Notes under the pieces: model-generated
Databases searched by the model: none
What the model saw: the letters and a program-made list of their open reading frames with translations, nothing else
What the model was told of the DNA's origin: nothing
Part shown: positions 35,155 to 45,048 of the stretch, in pieces
Numbering within the stretch: the stretch's first letter is position 1
How the letters are laid out: each line of letters begins with the position of its first letter
Translations under genes and position numbers: made by a program
Source of the DNA: Herbaspirillum sp. meg3
GTDB taxonomy: Bacteria > Pseudomonadota > Gammaproteobacteria > Burkholderiales > Burkholderiaceae_D
DNA length: 64,000 nt
Assembly (NCBI RefSeq): GCF_002257565.1
Contig: NZ_CP022736.1
Coordinates: forward strand, 3,472,001-3,536,000
Reading direction: 5' to 3'

Positions 35155-35823
35155 CTAGCCTCCGCTGCCAAGATCGATGTATTGCAGGATCAGCCCCTGA
35201 CTCAGGATGGACCAGCCGTCGAGCGCCACAAACAGGATCAGCTTGACCGGCACCGAAATCACCACGGGACTCATCATCATCATGCCCAGCGCCAGCAGGA
35301 TGCTGGAAATCACCAGATCGATCACCACGAACGGCAGATACAGGTAGAACGCGATCTTGAACGCATTCTTGATTTCACTCAGCGCATAGGCCGGCAACAG
35401 CGAGAAGATCGAGATGCGATCGTCTCCTTCCAGGCGCGGCGTGCTCTTTTCCTCCAGACGCGCTGTCTGGATTTTTTCGAAGAAGGCGGCCAGTTCCGGA
35501 TCGCTGTATTTCTGCAGATAGCCGCGATAGGAATCCAGACCGTGGTCGACGAAGGATTCGACCGACGCCAGACTGGAGAAATTGACGGGATGCTCACGCT
35601 GGTAGTCGTAGACGTTCTGCGCCACCGGCAACATGACGAACACCGACATCATCAGCGCCACAGCATTGAGAACCAGATTGGACGGCACCTGCTGCAAGCC
35701 CATTGCATTGCGCACCATCACGAACACAATCGAGAACTTCAAATAGCAGGTTCCCGCCGCGACCAGAAACGGCAGCAGTGTCGCCAGGGCCAGCAGCCCG
35801 ATCAGGGAAATATCGTTAGACAC
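35155..35823 (-). CDS. sctR: T3SS export apparatus protein SctR (SpaP-like)
   Basis: This 222-aa export gate protein contains LLPFLVAAGTCYLKFSIVFV, GLQQVPSNLVLNAVAL and near the end GMMMMSPVVISVPVKLILFV, nearly the same as SpaP. SpaP begins with xNDISLI, so the most likely start here is the GTG at 35823 (VSNDISLIG), overlapping the sctQ stop. An ATG 16 codons upstream (35871) would add unrelated residues. It forms the core pore of the export gate with SctS and SctT. Confidence 0.93.
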   Translation of the reverse strand: MSNDISLIGLLALATLLPFLVAAGTCYLKFSIVFVMVRNAMGLQQVPSNLVLNAVALMMSVFVMLPVAQNVYDYQREHPVNFSSLASVESFVDHGLDSYRGYLQKYSDPELAAFFEKIQTARLEEKSTPRLEGDDRISIFSLLPAYALSEIKNAFKIAFYLYLPFVVIDLVISSILLALGMMMMSPVVISVPVKLILFVALDGWSILSQGLILQYIDLGSGG

Positions 35824-36874
35824 GGTGTGTTTCGGCAACCGCTTTGCCGCCTGCGATATCGTGCAGCTCAACGCCCAGGCGACCGTTGAGCTCGACCAGT
35901 TCGCCGGTCGCCAGACGCATGCCGTTGACCGTGATCTCCACCTGCTTTTCCGCCTGCGGATCCAATTGCAGGACCTGGCCGCGATACAGCGTATCGAGTT
36001 CCGCCACGGTCATCAGGCGGCGTTGCAGGACAAAATCGAGGCGCAACGGAATGTCCGCCAGCGAGGCGGCGATGGTTGGTGTCGCCGGTGCCGCCGGTGT
36101 CGTTGATGTCGCTGGCATCGCCGACAGCGCCGCATCTGCATCTGCGCCCACGTTTGCGGACGCCGTTATTCTGGTTTCTTTCGGTTGTTTCAGGCTTGCT
36201 GCTTGCACAGTGATTTCTCCATCTTGGTTAATTGAAAAGCGCCCTATGGCGGTGCCGGCGCTGCTCAGTTCAAATGCTTCATTGGCGATCAACAACACAT
36301 CGCCCCGACGCAATCCGCCGATCAGGCGGCGGCTGGCCTGACTGCTGCCAATGCGCCAGTCCAACAGCAGCGGCAGCGCCTGCGCGGCGCGCGACAGGTC
36401 ATCTGGAACGGGCGCCACGATGTCGGGAAAATCGCTGAACCAGACGCGGCCTTGCGGCGTGCGCAGCGACAACAGACAGGGTTGCGATGTGGAGGTGTCA
36501 GGCGCAGCAGGCGTAACAGAGGTGGCATCGTGCTGAATGCGCAGACAGTCGTAGTCCAGTGCACGAAAAGGCATGCTCAACGGCTGTTCGGCGGCGTCGA
36601 ACAACGCCAGCGCGTGTTCATCGCCCCGGTCCCCCATACAGGCCAGCGCTGCCAGTTCAGGCGAGGTAATCGCCAGCCACTCTCTCAGGTCGACATGGCC
36701 GCGCCAGCACAGACCCTGAGCGTAGGCATGCACGGCCACGACACCGGAATGACGCGGCAGCGGCGAATAAGCGAGACGTCCGGTCAGCGCCGCATCGCGT
36801 CGCGGCCAATGCGCCAACGCGGCGCGGGCGCGCAATTCGGCAGCGGCAACGCGGCGCAAAGAGGGATAACTCAC
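35816..36874 (-). CDS. sctQ: T3SS sorting platform protein SctQ (SpaO-like)
   Basis: The 352-aa protein has a C-terminal SPOA domain (ADIPLRLDFVLQRRLMTVAE and LYRGQVLQLDPQAEKQVEIT). A second, weaker SPOA-like region lies in the middle, with an Ala/Thr/Pro-rich linker between them. SctQ forms the pods of the cytosolic sorting platform and in SPI-1 is also made as a short C-terminal form from an internal start. Such a start could lie near MPATSTTPA here. The start overlaps the sctP stop by 4 bp. Confidence 0.88.
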   Translation of the reverse strand: MSYPSLRRVAAAELRARAALAHWPRRDAALTGRLAYSPLPRHSGVVAVHAYAQGLCWRGHVDLREWLAITSPELAALACMGDRGDEHALALFDAAEQPLSMPFRALDYDCLRIQHDATSVTPAAPDTSTSQPCLLSLRTPQGRVWFSDFPDIVAPVPDDLSRAAQALPLLLDWRIGSSQASRRLIGGLRRGDVLLIANEAFELSSAGTAIGRFSINQDGEITVQAASLKQPKETRITASANVGADADAALSAMPATSTTPAAPATPTIAASLADIPLRLDFVLQRRLMTVAELDTLYRGQVLQLDPQAEKQVEITVNGMRLATGELVELNGRLGVELHDIAGGKAVAETHRV

Positions 36875-37920
36875 GATTCATCCTCCTCCTGCTGTTGCTG
36901 CCGCGAGCCTTGCTGCTGTTGCCGTCCTTCTTCGCCGTGTTCCTGTAAAAGCCACTGGTCGCTGCGGCCTGTCGTGTCGCCGTGCGCGTTCAGGCGCTGT
37001 TCCACCAGCGCGCTGGTCGGATGCAGGGCCAGCGCGGCAAACGACGAAGATGACGCGCTGTTCATACCGGGCGTCTGCGACACCCTGACGGCATGCTGCG
37101 TACCCCAGGAACGAAATTGGTAGACCCAGCCGTCCTGGGTGACGCCGCCACCGGAATTGGCGGCGTTGGCGGCGTTGGCGGTTACTGCAGCGACCTCGGC
37201 GCGCGTACGTGCGGCCGGCATCGTTTCATTCGCTGTGCCGGATTTATGCGCCTGCTGCGCGTTTTCAGCATTCAACGGTTTTGCCGGTATCGGCATCTCG
37301 TCAGTGGCTGACGCGTTGCTTTGCTTGCGACCCGCTTCGGCGTCGCGCGCTGCGTCGGCTGACTTGCGCGCAGCAGCGTCGGCAACCTCGACAGCGTCAC
37401 TTGACATGGATGTTGACGATGCCGACGCCGCGGCACTCGCTCGCCCGCCGCCTGATGCCTCCGTCGGACCAATTGCAACAGCACGAATGCCGGACGCCTC
37501 AGGCGACGACAGGCTGTCCTCGCCCACATCGCGTCGTATCTGCATCACCGTCAGCTGCGGACCTGTTGCGGCGCCGTTGACGCCGGCACCCTGCACAGAT
37601 TTGGACTGCGGCCGCGAGCTTGTCCCGGCGGAGGTGTCCAGGGAATGGCTTCCGCCTGCATGCAGGACCGGCTTACCCGCCTTGCCTGTTTTTTCTGCCG
37701 GTGGCGCGCCACTGGTTTCGACCCGCAAACCAAGCGACGGCATCTGCGGCAGCATTTCCTGCACGGTCGACACGAGTTGATCAATGCTGTCGGCCTCATC
37801 GCGATTGTGACGATCGCGCTCGCCGGCCTGCATCAGACGATCCTGCACGCTCTGCACGTTTTTTTCCGCGGTCGCGGCACTCTGCAGCAGCGACGTATTC
37901 CCATTTTTTATTTCGACCAT
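36871..37920 (-). CDS. sctP: T3SS needle length regulator SctP (SpaN/InvJ-like)
   Basis: This 349-aa, largely disordered protein is rich in Ala, Ser and Gly. Near residues 265-285 it carries the conserved segment GWVYQFRSWGTQHAVRV of the type III specificity switch domain. SctP measures the needle and triggers the switch of SctU. The C-terminus is remarkable for two glutamine runs (RQQQQGSRQQQQEEDES). It overlaps sctO by 13 bp upstream and sctQ by 4 bp downstream. Confidence 0.87.
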   Translation of the reverse strand: MVEIKNGNTSLLQSAATAEKNVQSVQDRLMQAGERDRHNRDEADSIDQLVSTVQEMLPQMPSLGLRVETSGAPPAEKTGKAGKPVLHAGGSHSLDTSAGTSSRPQSKSVQGAGVNGAATGPQLTVMQIRRDVGEDSLSSPEASGIRAVAIGPTEASGGGRASAAASASSTSMSSDAVEVADAAARKSADAARDAEAGRKQSNASATDEMPIPAKPLNAENAQQAHKSGTANETMPAARTRAEVAAVTANAANAANSGGGVTQDGWVYQFRSWGTQHAVRVSQTPGMNSASSSSFAALALHPTSALVEQRLNAHGDTTGRSDQWLLQEHGEEGRQQQQGSRQQQQEEDES

Positions 37921-38366
37921 GACAAACGTTCCTCTATTTCACATTCTTCAATTTCAAGTTGTCGCAAGCGGGCTTTTTTTTGCTCGCCCACGAGCAGTGT
38001 CTGGTAGCGCTCGGTTCGACCTTCCAGATGACGGCACTGCGCATGCTGAGCGCTGACCTGTTCGGCGCATTCCTTGCCTAGCTCCTGCTGGCGGTGCAGC
38101 TCCAGCCGCAGCGCCTGACTGCGGCGACGGTCGGCGGCGTTCTTGCGCAGCCAGCCGAACAGTTGCTGACGGTCCAGTGCTGCGCCGTTGAGATTGCCGG
38201 CGCGGGCCAGCTGCTGCTGCACGCCGATTTCGCCCTGCAGGCGGCGGCATTCCTGCTGCACCGCAGCCAGGCGCTGACGCTGCTGCGCCAGACGGCGACG
38301 ACCGGCCTGCAGGCGCTGCTCGCTATGCAGCAACAACGCCTGATACGCCTGGCGTTTACGCGGCAA
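37908..38366 (-). CDS. sctO: T3SS ATPase stalk protein SctO (SpaM/InvI-like)
   Basis: The 152-aa protein is all helical, very rich in Arg, Gln and Leu, and is predicted to be a two-stranded coiled coil, as in FliJ/YscO/InvI. The stalk sits in the SctN hexamer and contacts SctV. The assignment rests on size, composition and position between sctN and sctP, with overlaps on both sides. Sequence motifs in this family are weak. Confidence 0.82.
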   Translation of the reverse strand: MPRKRQAYQALLLHSEQRLQAGRRRLAQQRQRLAAVQQECRRLQGEIGVQQQLARAGNLNGAALDRQQLFGWLRKNAADRRRSQALRLELHRQQELGKECAEQVSAQHAQCRHLEGRTERYQTLLVGEQKKARLRQLEIEECEIEERLSWSK

Positions 38367-39657
38367 GGTTCACCATCTGCGCCACCAGCGTGTCAGCGTT
38401 GGCCGCGCTGTTACGCGCTTGCTGCAGCCAGGCGATCAGGGCGTCCTTTTGTTCAAGCAGGCGGTCGTTTGCGGTGTTTTCACCAGCGCGGTATTCGCCG
38501 AGATCGAGCATCAGTTGCAGCTCTTCCAGCCGACTCAGTTTTTCGCGGATGACGCCTGCGGCCTGCAATTGCACCGACGGACAAATCTGGCCGGCCACGC
38601 GACTCAGGCTGCGCAACACATCGACTGCCGGATAGTGATTCCTGGCGGCCAGCTTGCGGCTGAGATAAATATGACCATCCAGGATGGAGCGAATCTCTTC
38701 GGCGATGGGGTCGACTTCGTCGTCGCTTTCCAGCAGCACGGTATAAAACGCCGTGATGCTGCCGCTGTCTGTCACCCCGGGACGCTCCAGCAGACGCGGC
38801 AATGCCTCAAATACGGAGGCCGGATACCCGCGCCGCGCCGGCGCTTCGCCAGCCGCCAGCGCCACATCGCGCAAGGCGCGCGCATAGCGTGTCAGCGAAT
38901 CCTGGATCAGCACCACGCGGCATCCGTGGTCGCGGTAGTACTCCGCCACCGAGGTCGCCAGCAAGGCCGCATTGCAACGATCGACCGAGGAAGCGTCCGA
39001 GGTGGCATAGACCACCACGCTACGCCGGCTATGCGGCGACTTCTTCATCTCCTCGACGAACTCGGTGACTTCACGGCCGCGCTCACCGATCAGGCCGACC
39101 ACGAAGACGTCGGCCGATGCATGCTCCATCAGCATCGTCACCAGGCTGGTTTTTCCGGTGCCCGCCGCGGCGAAAATACCGAGACGCTGACCGACGCCGC
39201 AGGTCGTGAGCGCATCCAGCACACGAATGCCGCTATGAAATACCTCGCTGATCGGCCGACGCCGGTCGAACGACGGCGGATCCGCATCAAGCGCACACCA
39301 GCGCTCGGGATGGATGGCCGGCAGCGGTGCCGCCAGCCTGGCAATGTGTGTACCGTTGGAATCAAGCACCGCACCCAGCATGCTGTCGTCCATGCGCACG
39401 GTCAGCGCGCCGCCGGTCGGCACCAGCACCGATTCGCGCGACAGACCGCGCGGATTGCCGAGCAGGCTCAGCACCGCCATGTCGCGGCGAAATCCAACCA
39501 CTTGTGCGCGCGCGACAACCTCGTTATCGCGCCAGTGACGGCGCACATCGCAGACATCTCCCACGGCGACGTTGCGCAGCGGTGCTTCGATGATCGGTCC
39601 AGACAGGCAATGGGGATGCACAAACTGCCGCAGCAGTCGCAATGGCGTAACCTTCAT
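38356..39657 (-). CDS. sctN: T3SS ATPase SctN (InvC/SpaL-like)
   Basis: This 433-aa hexameric ATPase has Walker A AAAGTGKTS at residues 163-171, the F-type signature GLIGERGREVTEF shortly after, and the Walker B strand RVVLIQDSLTRYARALRD. A C-terminal helical domain binds chaperone-substrate complexes. It strips chaperones and unfolds substrates at the export gate. The start overlaps the InvB-type chaperone gene by 4 bp. Confidence 0.95.
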   Translation of the reverse strand: MKVTPLRLLRQFVHPHCLSGPIIEAPLRNVAVGDVCDVRRHWRDNEVVARAQVVGFRRDMAVLSLLGNPRGLSRESVLVPTGGALTVRMDDSMLGAVLDSNGTHIARLAAPLPAIHPERWCALDADPPSFDRRRPISEVFHSGIRVLDALTTCGVGQRLGIFAAAGTGKTSLVTMLMEHASADVFVVGLIGERGREVTEFVEEMKKSPHSRRSVVVYATSDASSVDRCNAALLATSVAEYYRDHGCRVVLIQDSLTRYARALRDVALAAGEAPARRGYPASVFEALPRLLERPGVTDSGSITAFYTVLLESDDEVDPIAEEIRSILDGHIYLSRKLAARNHYPAVDVLRSLSRVAGQICPSVQLQAAGVIREKLSRLEELQLMLDLGEYRAGENTANDRLLEQKDALIAWLQQARNSAANADTLVAQMVNLAA

Positions 39658-40073
39658 TGGCGGATAATCTCCAGCAGCCGCGTCTGGCTTTCAAAAAAGG
39701 CATTGATCGCCTCCGCCATCGCGTCGACGTCGGCCAGGCACGCGGCGGCAACATCGGCATAAACCTGCAACTGCCCTTCGCTTTCGCGCAGCACCAGTTG
39801 CTTGTTGGCGCTGTAGGGAAAGCCTGCCATGAGTTCCTGCAGCAAGGCCTGCGACCGCATCCGCACAATGCTGTCGTGAAATTCGCACAGGTCGCTCCAG
39901 ATCACCACGCGCTCTTCCAGGTTGCCGACAAACAACGCAGGTCCATCGCTGAGGTCGATCTGCACCGTGGCGTGGTGGTCCAGTTCACGGATCAGCGCCG
40001 GATCACAGCCGGTGTGCAAAAGAGCTTGTTTGACGAGTTCGCCAAGACTGAGTTGTTGCATGCTTGCTCCCAT
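39654..40073 (-). CDS. T3SS effector chaperone (InvB/SpaK family)
   Basis: The 139-aa, acidic class IB chaperone begins MGASMQQLSLGELVKQALLHTGCDP. InvB has 135 aa and the same place between invA and invC. These chaperones bind the N-terminal regions of several effectors, for instance SipA and SopE. The presence of such a multi-effector chaperone implies more than one effector in this genome. A start at the internal ATG MQQLSL is also possible. Confidence 0.85.
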   Translation of the reverse strand: MGASMQQLSLGELVKQALLHTGCDPALIRELDHHATVQIDLSDGPALFVGNLEERVVIWSDLCEFHDSIVRMRSQALLQELMAGFPYSANKQLVLRESEGQLQVYADVAAACLADVDAMAEAINAFFESQTRLLEIIRQ

Positions 40074-40084
40074 AAAAATGCGTC

Positions 40085-42160
40085 TTAGATAACCTTGAGG
40101 ACATTGACCTCGACATTGCTGGCGACTTCGCCGAACGAGATCACATCAAGATCCTTGAAGCGTGCTTCCAGCAGCTTCTTGACGAAGCGGCGTACGTCGA
40201 CGGCGGTCAGCACGATCAGATCTTTCTGTGCAATCGGAAACGCCTGGAATAGCAACGCAAATTTGTCGATGATTTCTTCCGACACCGCCGGCTCGACATT
40301 GAGGAAGGCGCCGCTGGAGTTTTGCCGGATGCCCTTGCGCACCTGCTCTTCCATGTCGGCCGATAGCATCACCACGCGCAGTTTGTTGCCGACCGCAAAC
40401 TTGTGCGAGATGTAACGAGCCATGGCGCCGCGCACGTGTTCAACCAATGCGATCACGTCTTTTTCACGGCCGCCCCATTGGACCAGCGATTCCAGAATCA
40501 GCTTGAAATTACGAATCGAAATGCGCTCCGACAACAACCGCTGCAACACTTCTGAAATCTTCTGCACGGTGACGTTGCGCAACACTTCCTTGAGCAGATC
40601 GGGGGCGCTTCCTTCCATCTGGTCAAGCATCTTCTTGGTTTCCTGGATGCCGAAAAATTCAGGTACGTGCTTGACCAGCACCGCCACCAGGCATTGGTAC
40701 AACTCGTCTTGCGCGCTGCGCAGCTGGAAGCCCAACTTCACCAATGCATCGCGATGCGACGGCGCGACCCAATGGCAGTCCTGGCGCGCGCCGTCCTGCA
40801 GGATCTCGACGTTGATGCCGAGCTGTTCCACTTCATCCGACATGTTGACGATGCGCAGCTTGTCGAAACGCACCTGCAGCGTTTCAGTGCGGATTTCATT
40901 GATCAGCAGCGCCACGCAATCCTTCTCCTGCGTCGCCGAACCGCGCACCATGAATTCCGGCAGACGCACGCCGTAGTCGATGAAGAACTGGCTGCGCAGA
41001 CGTTGTGCCAATTGCTCATCGATGAACAATTTCTGCTGCGCCTGTGGCACCAGCAGGATGAACACCACTGTCTCGGTGGCAACTTTATCGAGGTCTGCAA
41101 TCAGACCCAGTTGCGGCTGATCGCCCTCTTCATCGGGCTGCGGCGTACGGCTGGAAACGGCGGTATCGGCAGCCGCCTCGCCTGCGCGCAATTCGCGCTT
41201 GCGACGACGCTGGCCGAGATACAGGAACAAACCCAGCGCCAGTGAAAGACACAGGAACGCCGCTGCCGGAAAACCCGGCAGGAACGCCACCACGACTGCC
41301 AGCAGCGCCGTGATGGCGACCGCAAACGGCATGCCCAGCAACTGGCCCATGATGTTGCGGCCGAGATTGGCGTCGTCACCGTTGATACGGGTGACGATGA
41401 AGCCCGCGCTGATGGAAATCAGCAGCGCCGGGATTTGCGCCACCAGGCCGTCGCCGATGGTCAGCATGGTGTAGGTCTGCAACGCGGTCGACATGTCCAT
41501 GTTATGGCGCGTCACGCCGACCGCGATGCCGCCGATCAGGTTGACCAGGATGATGATGATGCCGGCGATGGCGTCGCCCTTGATGAACTTCATCGCACCG
41601 TCGAAGGAGCCGTACAGCTGGCTCTCGCGTTCCAGGATATTGCGTCGCTCCTTGGCGCCGTCGGCGTCGATGACGCCGGCCTTGAGGTCGCCGTCGATAC
41701 TCATCTGCTTGCCCGGCATGCCGTCCAGCGAAAACCGCGCCGCCACTTCCGCCACCCGTTCCGAGCCCTTGGTGATGACGATGAACTGGACGATGGTGAC
41801 GATGGAAAAGATCACGAAGCCGACAATGAGCGTATCGCCGATGACGTATTCACCGAAGGTTGCGATGATCTCGCCGGCGTCGGCCTGCGTCAGGATCAGG
41901 CGACTGGTGCTGATCGACAGCGCCAGGCGAAACAGCGTGGTGATCAGCAGAATGGTCGGAAAGGTCGAGAAGTTAAGAATCTTGTCGACGTAAAACGACC
42001 CCATGAACAACAGGATGGCGATGACAATATTCAGCGCAATCAGGAAGTCCACCAGAAAAGTCGGCAGCGGCACGATCAGCATGGCGATGATCATCACCAT
42101 CAGCATCACGATGATCAGTTCCGGCCGCGCGCGGGCGTTGGTAAGAAATCGGGCAATCAT
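40085..42160 (-). CDS. sctV: T3SS export apparatus protein SctV (InvA-like)
   Basis: The 691-aa protein (InvA 685) has eight membrane helices in the first 330 residues. The FHIPEP-type signature regions include TFPTILLITTLFRLALSIST and DGDLKAGVIDADGAKERRNI. A large cytosolic domain forms the nonameric ring that receives substrates. Its C-terminus ends EVNVLKVI. It lies 8 bp after sctW and 11 bp before the chaperone gene. Confidence 0.96.
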   Translation of the reverse strand: MIARFLTNARARPELIIVMLMVMIIAMLIVPLPTFLVDFLIALNIVIAILLFMGSFYVDKILNFSTFPTILLITTLFRLALSISTSRLILTQADAGEIIATFGEYVIGDTLIVGFVIFSIVTIVQFIVITKGSERVAEVAARFSLDGMPGKQMSIDGDLKAGVIDADGAKERRNILERESQLYGSFDGAMKFIKGDAIAGIIIILVNLIGGIAVGVTRHNMDMSTALQTYTMLTIGDGLVAQIPALLISISAGFIVTRINGDDANLGRNIMGQLLGMPFAVAITALLAVVVAFLPGFPAAAFLCLSLALGLFLYLGQRRRKRELRAGEAAADTAVSSRTPQPDEEGDQPQLGLIADLDKVATETVVFILLVPQAQQKLFIDEQLAQRLRSQFFIDYGVRLPEFMVRGSATQEKDCVALLINEIRTETLQVRFDKLRIVNMSDEVEQLGINVEILQDGARQDCHWVAPSHRDALVKLGFQLRSAQDELYQCLVAVLVKHVPEFFGIQETKKMLDQMEGSAPDLLKEVLRNVTVQKISEVLQRLLSERISIRNFKLILESLVQWGGREKDVIALVEHVRGAMARYISHKFAVGNKLRVVMLSADMEEQVRKGIRQNSSGAFLNVEPAVSEEIIDKFALLFQAFPIAQKDLIVLTAVDVRRFVKKLLEARFKDLDVISFGEVASNVEVNVLKVI

Positions 42161-42168
42161 GGCTGGGC

Positions 42169-43323
42169 TCAGGTTGGCGTGCGGCGCTGCTCCAGCAGTT
42201 CCGCCGCATAGCTGTGGTCAATCAATTGATCGAAGACCGCGATCACGTCGGCGGTGTTGGCCGTCTGGGCAGCAGCGTCGGCGCCGGCACTGCTCTCGCC
42301 GGGCGTTGCAAACAATTCCGGCGGCAGGCGCTTGTAGGCGCTGCGCACGGCATTGAGCCAGGTTGACCGTTCGGCATGGGTCGGCAACAGACAGGCCCCC
42401 AGCGCTTGCGGCAACAGCTGATCGGCAGGCATCTGACGACCGACCAGACCGCACAGCAACAGCAGCCAGTCGGCTTCCTCCTGTGCATAGGACGGCGTCA
42501 GTTTTTTGGCCAGTAGCGACATCACGAATTCACGGTCGGCAGTGCGCAACAGATGCAGCTTGCGCATGTGCGCCAGCAAATAGCTGAACTCGAGGTGGTC
42601 GCAGCTCGGGTCTTCGGCGCGGATATCCGTACCCAGCGATTCTTCAACGAACTCCAGGACCAGGTGACGCACCTTGTAACCGTAGCTGGCGATCCAGTCT
42701 TCATAGTCGTCCAGCGGCTTGCGCTCGCTTTCGAGAAAACGGCGATAAGTCTGACGCAACAACGAGGCCTGCAAGCCCAGTGCGGCGCCAAACAGGCGCG
42801 CCTTGAGCGCGCAGTTGATGCCGCCCTTGAGCATTTTCGGATTGGCCTGACGGGTCACCGTCTCCAGCAAGCTCTCCAGACGCCGGCGCTGGATGTTGGC
42901 CAGCCGTTTGCGCTTGAGTAATTCCCCAAGCACGAGGAACAAGTCGCTGTCGTCTGGAAACAGGCTGCGCGCCTGTGCCAGCAACGCATCCATCGACAGG
43001 TTCTGCACCGCCAGCACTTCCACCAGCTTTTGCGCCTTGGGAGCCGCTTCCTCGTCCAGTACCCGTTCAAAACCTTCGCTGGAAGCGCCCTTTTTTTCGA
43101 ACTCGCGACGATTGCGAAACTGCGTGGCGACGCTAGCCATGTCGTCGGCCATGTCCGCCAGTTTCTGTTGCAACGCTGCCGGCGTGCTGTCGTCGGCATT
43201 CTCGACATCGGCCGCTTGCGCCATGCCGTCGCTGGCGGCCTTGAGCGATTCTTTCTGGCGCGTCTCGGCCAGCACGCGGGCGGCAACGATGGTGCTGCCG
43301 GCGCCGTGGATGTTAGCTACCAT
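42169..43323 (-). CDS. sctW: T3SS gatekeeper SctW (InvE-like)
   Basis: This 384-aa gatekeeper protein has the HrpJ/YopN-InvE fold and a polar N-terminus. The motif TQFRNRREFEKKGASSEGFE lies near residue 65-85, and helical repeats continue to the end. It controls the order of translocator and effector export by binding SctV. It overlaps the 3' end of sctC by 11 bp and precedes sctV by 8 bp, the invG-invE-invA order. Confidence 0.9.
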   Translation of the reverse strand: MVANIHGAGSTIVAARVLAETRQKESLKAASDGMAQAADVENADDSTPAALQQKLADMADDMASVATQFRNRREFEKKGASSEGFERVLDEEAAPKAQKLVEVLAVQNLSMDALLAQARSLFPDDSDLFLVLGELLKRKRLANIQRRRLESLLETVTRQANPKMLKGGINCALKARLFGAALGLQASLLRQTYRRFLESERKPLDDYEDWIASYGYKVRHLVLEFVEESLGTDIRAEDPSCDHLEFSYLLAHMRKLHLLRTADREFVMSLLAKKLTPSYAQEEADWLLLLCGLVGRQMPADQLLPQALGACLLPTHAERSTWLNAVRSAYKRLPPELFATPGESSAGADAAAQTANTADVIAVFDQLIDHSYAAELLEQRRTPT

Positions 43324-45037
43324 TGAAAAGACTCTCCTGCTGTTGACGTGCGGTTTCGCGCGTCTTGTCCATCTGCCTGATGAGCGTTTCGAACTCGACC
43401 GCTTCTTCGATGTTCTCGCTGCTCAGGTCCATGCCCTCGGTGATTTCACGCGGGCGGATCAGGAACACGCGCACGGTGTTCTTGTTGAGCGTCTGGCGGT
43501 AGCGAAAGGCGCCGCCGACCAGCGGCAAGTCGCCCAGCAACGGAATCTTGCCGACGTACTGACCGCTCTCGCCGCGGGTATAACCGCCTACCAGCAAGCT
43601 CTTGCCCTTGGGCACGCGCGCGACGGTGCTGATGGTCGTACGTCCCACGGTAGGCAAGGTGCCGCCGGCGGCGGTCTCGTTGCGCTGGACTTCACTACCG
43701 TCTTCAATGTTGAGCGACAGTTCGATTTCGTCTTTGGCGGTAAACCGCGGCAGCACGTTGACCATGGTGCCGTAGGTCACCTTCTCCAGTTGCACCGCGC
43801 GCTCGGCCAGCAACTGCGTGTAAAACGTGCGGTTGTTGTCGAACATCGCCGGCGTATTTTCTTGCGTCAGCACCACCGGCCGCGAGACGATCTGCGCTTT
43901 GTTGTCGCGCGTCAGCGCTAGGATGGAGGCAATGAACTTGTTGCCTTCCAGCGTACTGAACGAATTCAGCGGCGTGCCGCTGTTGAGTCCGGCGGAGAAT
44001 TTGTTGCCGAGGGAAATGGCGCCCTGCCAGTTCACGCCCAACTGATCGAGATCGTCCTTTTGCAGATCGATGATCCACAGCGCCAGTTCGACGTGACGCT
44101 TCTGCTCATCCAGCGCTTCCACCAGATTGCGGATGAAACGAATTTGTTCGGCCGTTCCCTTGACCAGCAAACTGTTGGTTTCCGGATAGGCGATGATGCG
44201 GATATTGCCGGCCGGCTGCGGCTTGGCCGTTGCATCGGCAGGCAGGTTAGCGTTCGCGACAGCATCCACCGGCAACACCGGCGCGCGGTCGATCTGCGTA
44301 TCCAGCAACGAGGTGGCGCTGTTGGACTTGGTCACCGCCGGCGCAGCCTGAGCGGTCTCCCCCGCCAACAGCTTTTCAACCACGGTGGCGATACCGGGAA
44401 TGACGATGTTTTCATCGCGGCGGGTATAGGCGCGATCGGTAACAAAGGTGTTGTTGAGCTTGATCACTTCGACATGCTGATTACCCATGCCGGCGTCCTG
44501 ACTGTCCATGAACTCGGCCGCCTGCGTCACCAGATCAACGTAGATCGGCGGGCCGGCCAGATAAAAGGTATCAATGCCGTCACCGCGCAGCGGATAGCGC
44601 GGATCGGCCAGTCCCGATTTTTTCAGGAACGAGGCCAGCGCCTTGGGCGTAACGTTCTTCAGCTTGATCACGCTGTTGCGGGTTTCGCTGGCATCGTAGA
44701 CGTAGATGGCGTTACCGTCGTAGTAGGTGATCAGGCCTAGTTGGCGGCTGACCTTGCTGATAATGTCGCCTGCGGCGAAGTTGAATTCGCCGGAGATCTG
44801 CTTGCCCGCCGCCAGCTTGCTGACGATGATGGGTTTGCCGATGTAAGACGACACGCCGCCGAAAAAGGCGCGCATGTTTTCCTGGCGGGCGACATAACCT
44901 GCCGCCAAATCGCCCCCGGCGACGTTGAGTTTACGGTTGGCGGCGCCGACATCAAGCGCCGATACCAACGGATGAGCGGACAGAAAAGCCGCTGCCACGA
45001 GCCACCGTGAGGGGCCCGACATATTCCACTTTTTCAC
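43313..45037 (-). CDS. sctC: T3SS outer membrane secretin SctC (InvG-like)
   Basis: The 574-aa secretin has a signal peptide (to about residue 28, ending LVSALD). N-terminal ring domains follow (GKPIIVSKLAAGKQISGEFN, NVTPKALASFLKKSGLADPR) and the C-terminal secretin domain with VPKGKSLLVGGYTRGE and KIPLLGDLPLVGGAFRYR. It forms the outer membrane ring of the injectisome. No invH-like pilotin gene is seen in the window, although InvG needs one for assembly. Confidence 0.95.
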   Translation of the reverse strand: MKKWNMSGPSRWLVAAAFLSAHPLVSALDVGAANRKLNVAGGDLAAGYVARQENMRAFFGGVSSYIGKPIIVSKLAAGKQISGEFNFAAGDIISKVSRQLGLITYYDGNAIYVYDASETRNSVIKLKNVTPKALASFLKKSGLADPRYPLRGDGIDTFYLAGPPIYVDLVTQAAEFMDSQDAGMGNQHVEVIKLNNTFVTDRAYTRRDENIVIPGIATVVEKLLAGETAQAAPAVTKSNSATSLLDTQIDRAPVLPVDAVANANLPADATAKPQPAGNIRIIAYPETNSLLVKGTAEQIRFIRNLVEALDEQKRHVELALWIIDLQKDDLDQLGVNWQGAISLGNKFSAGLNSGTPLNSFSTLEGNKFIASILALTRDNKAQIVSRPVVLTQENTPAMFDNNRTFYTQLLAERAVQLEKVTYGTMVNVLPRFTAKDEIELSLNIEDGSEVQRNETAAGGTLPTVGRTTISTVARVPKGKSLLVGGYTRGESGQYVGKIPLLGDLPLVGGAFRYRQTLNKNTVRVFLIRPREITEGMDLSSENIEEAVEFETLIRQMDKTRETARQQQESLFNGS

Positions 45038-45048
45038 ACTGATATCCT

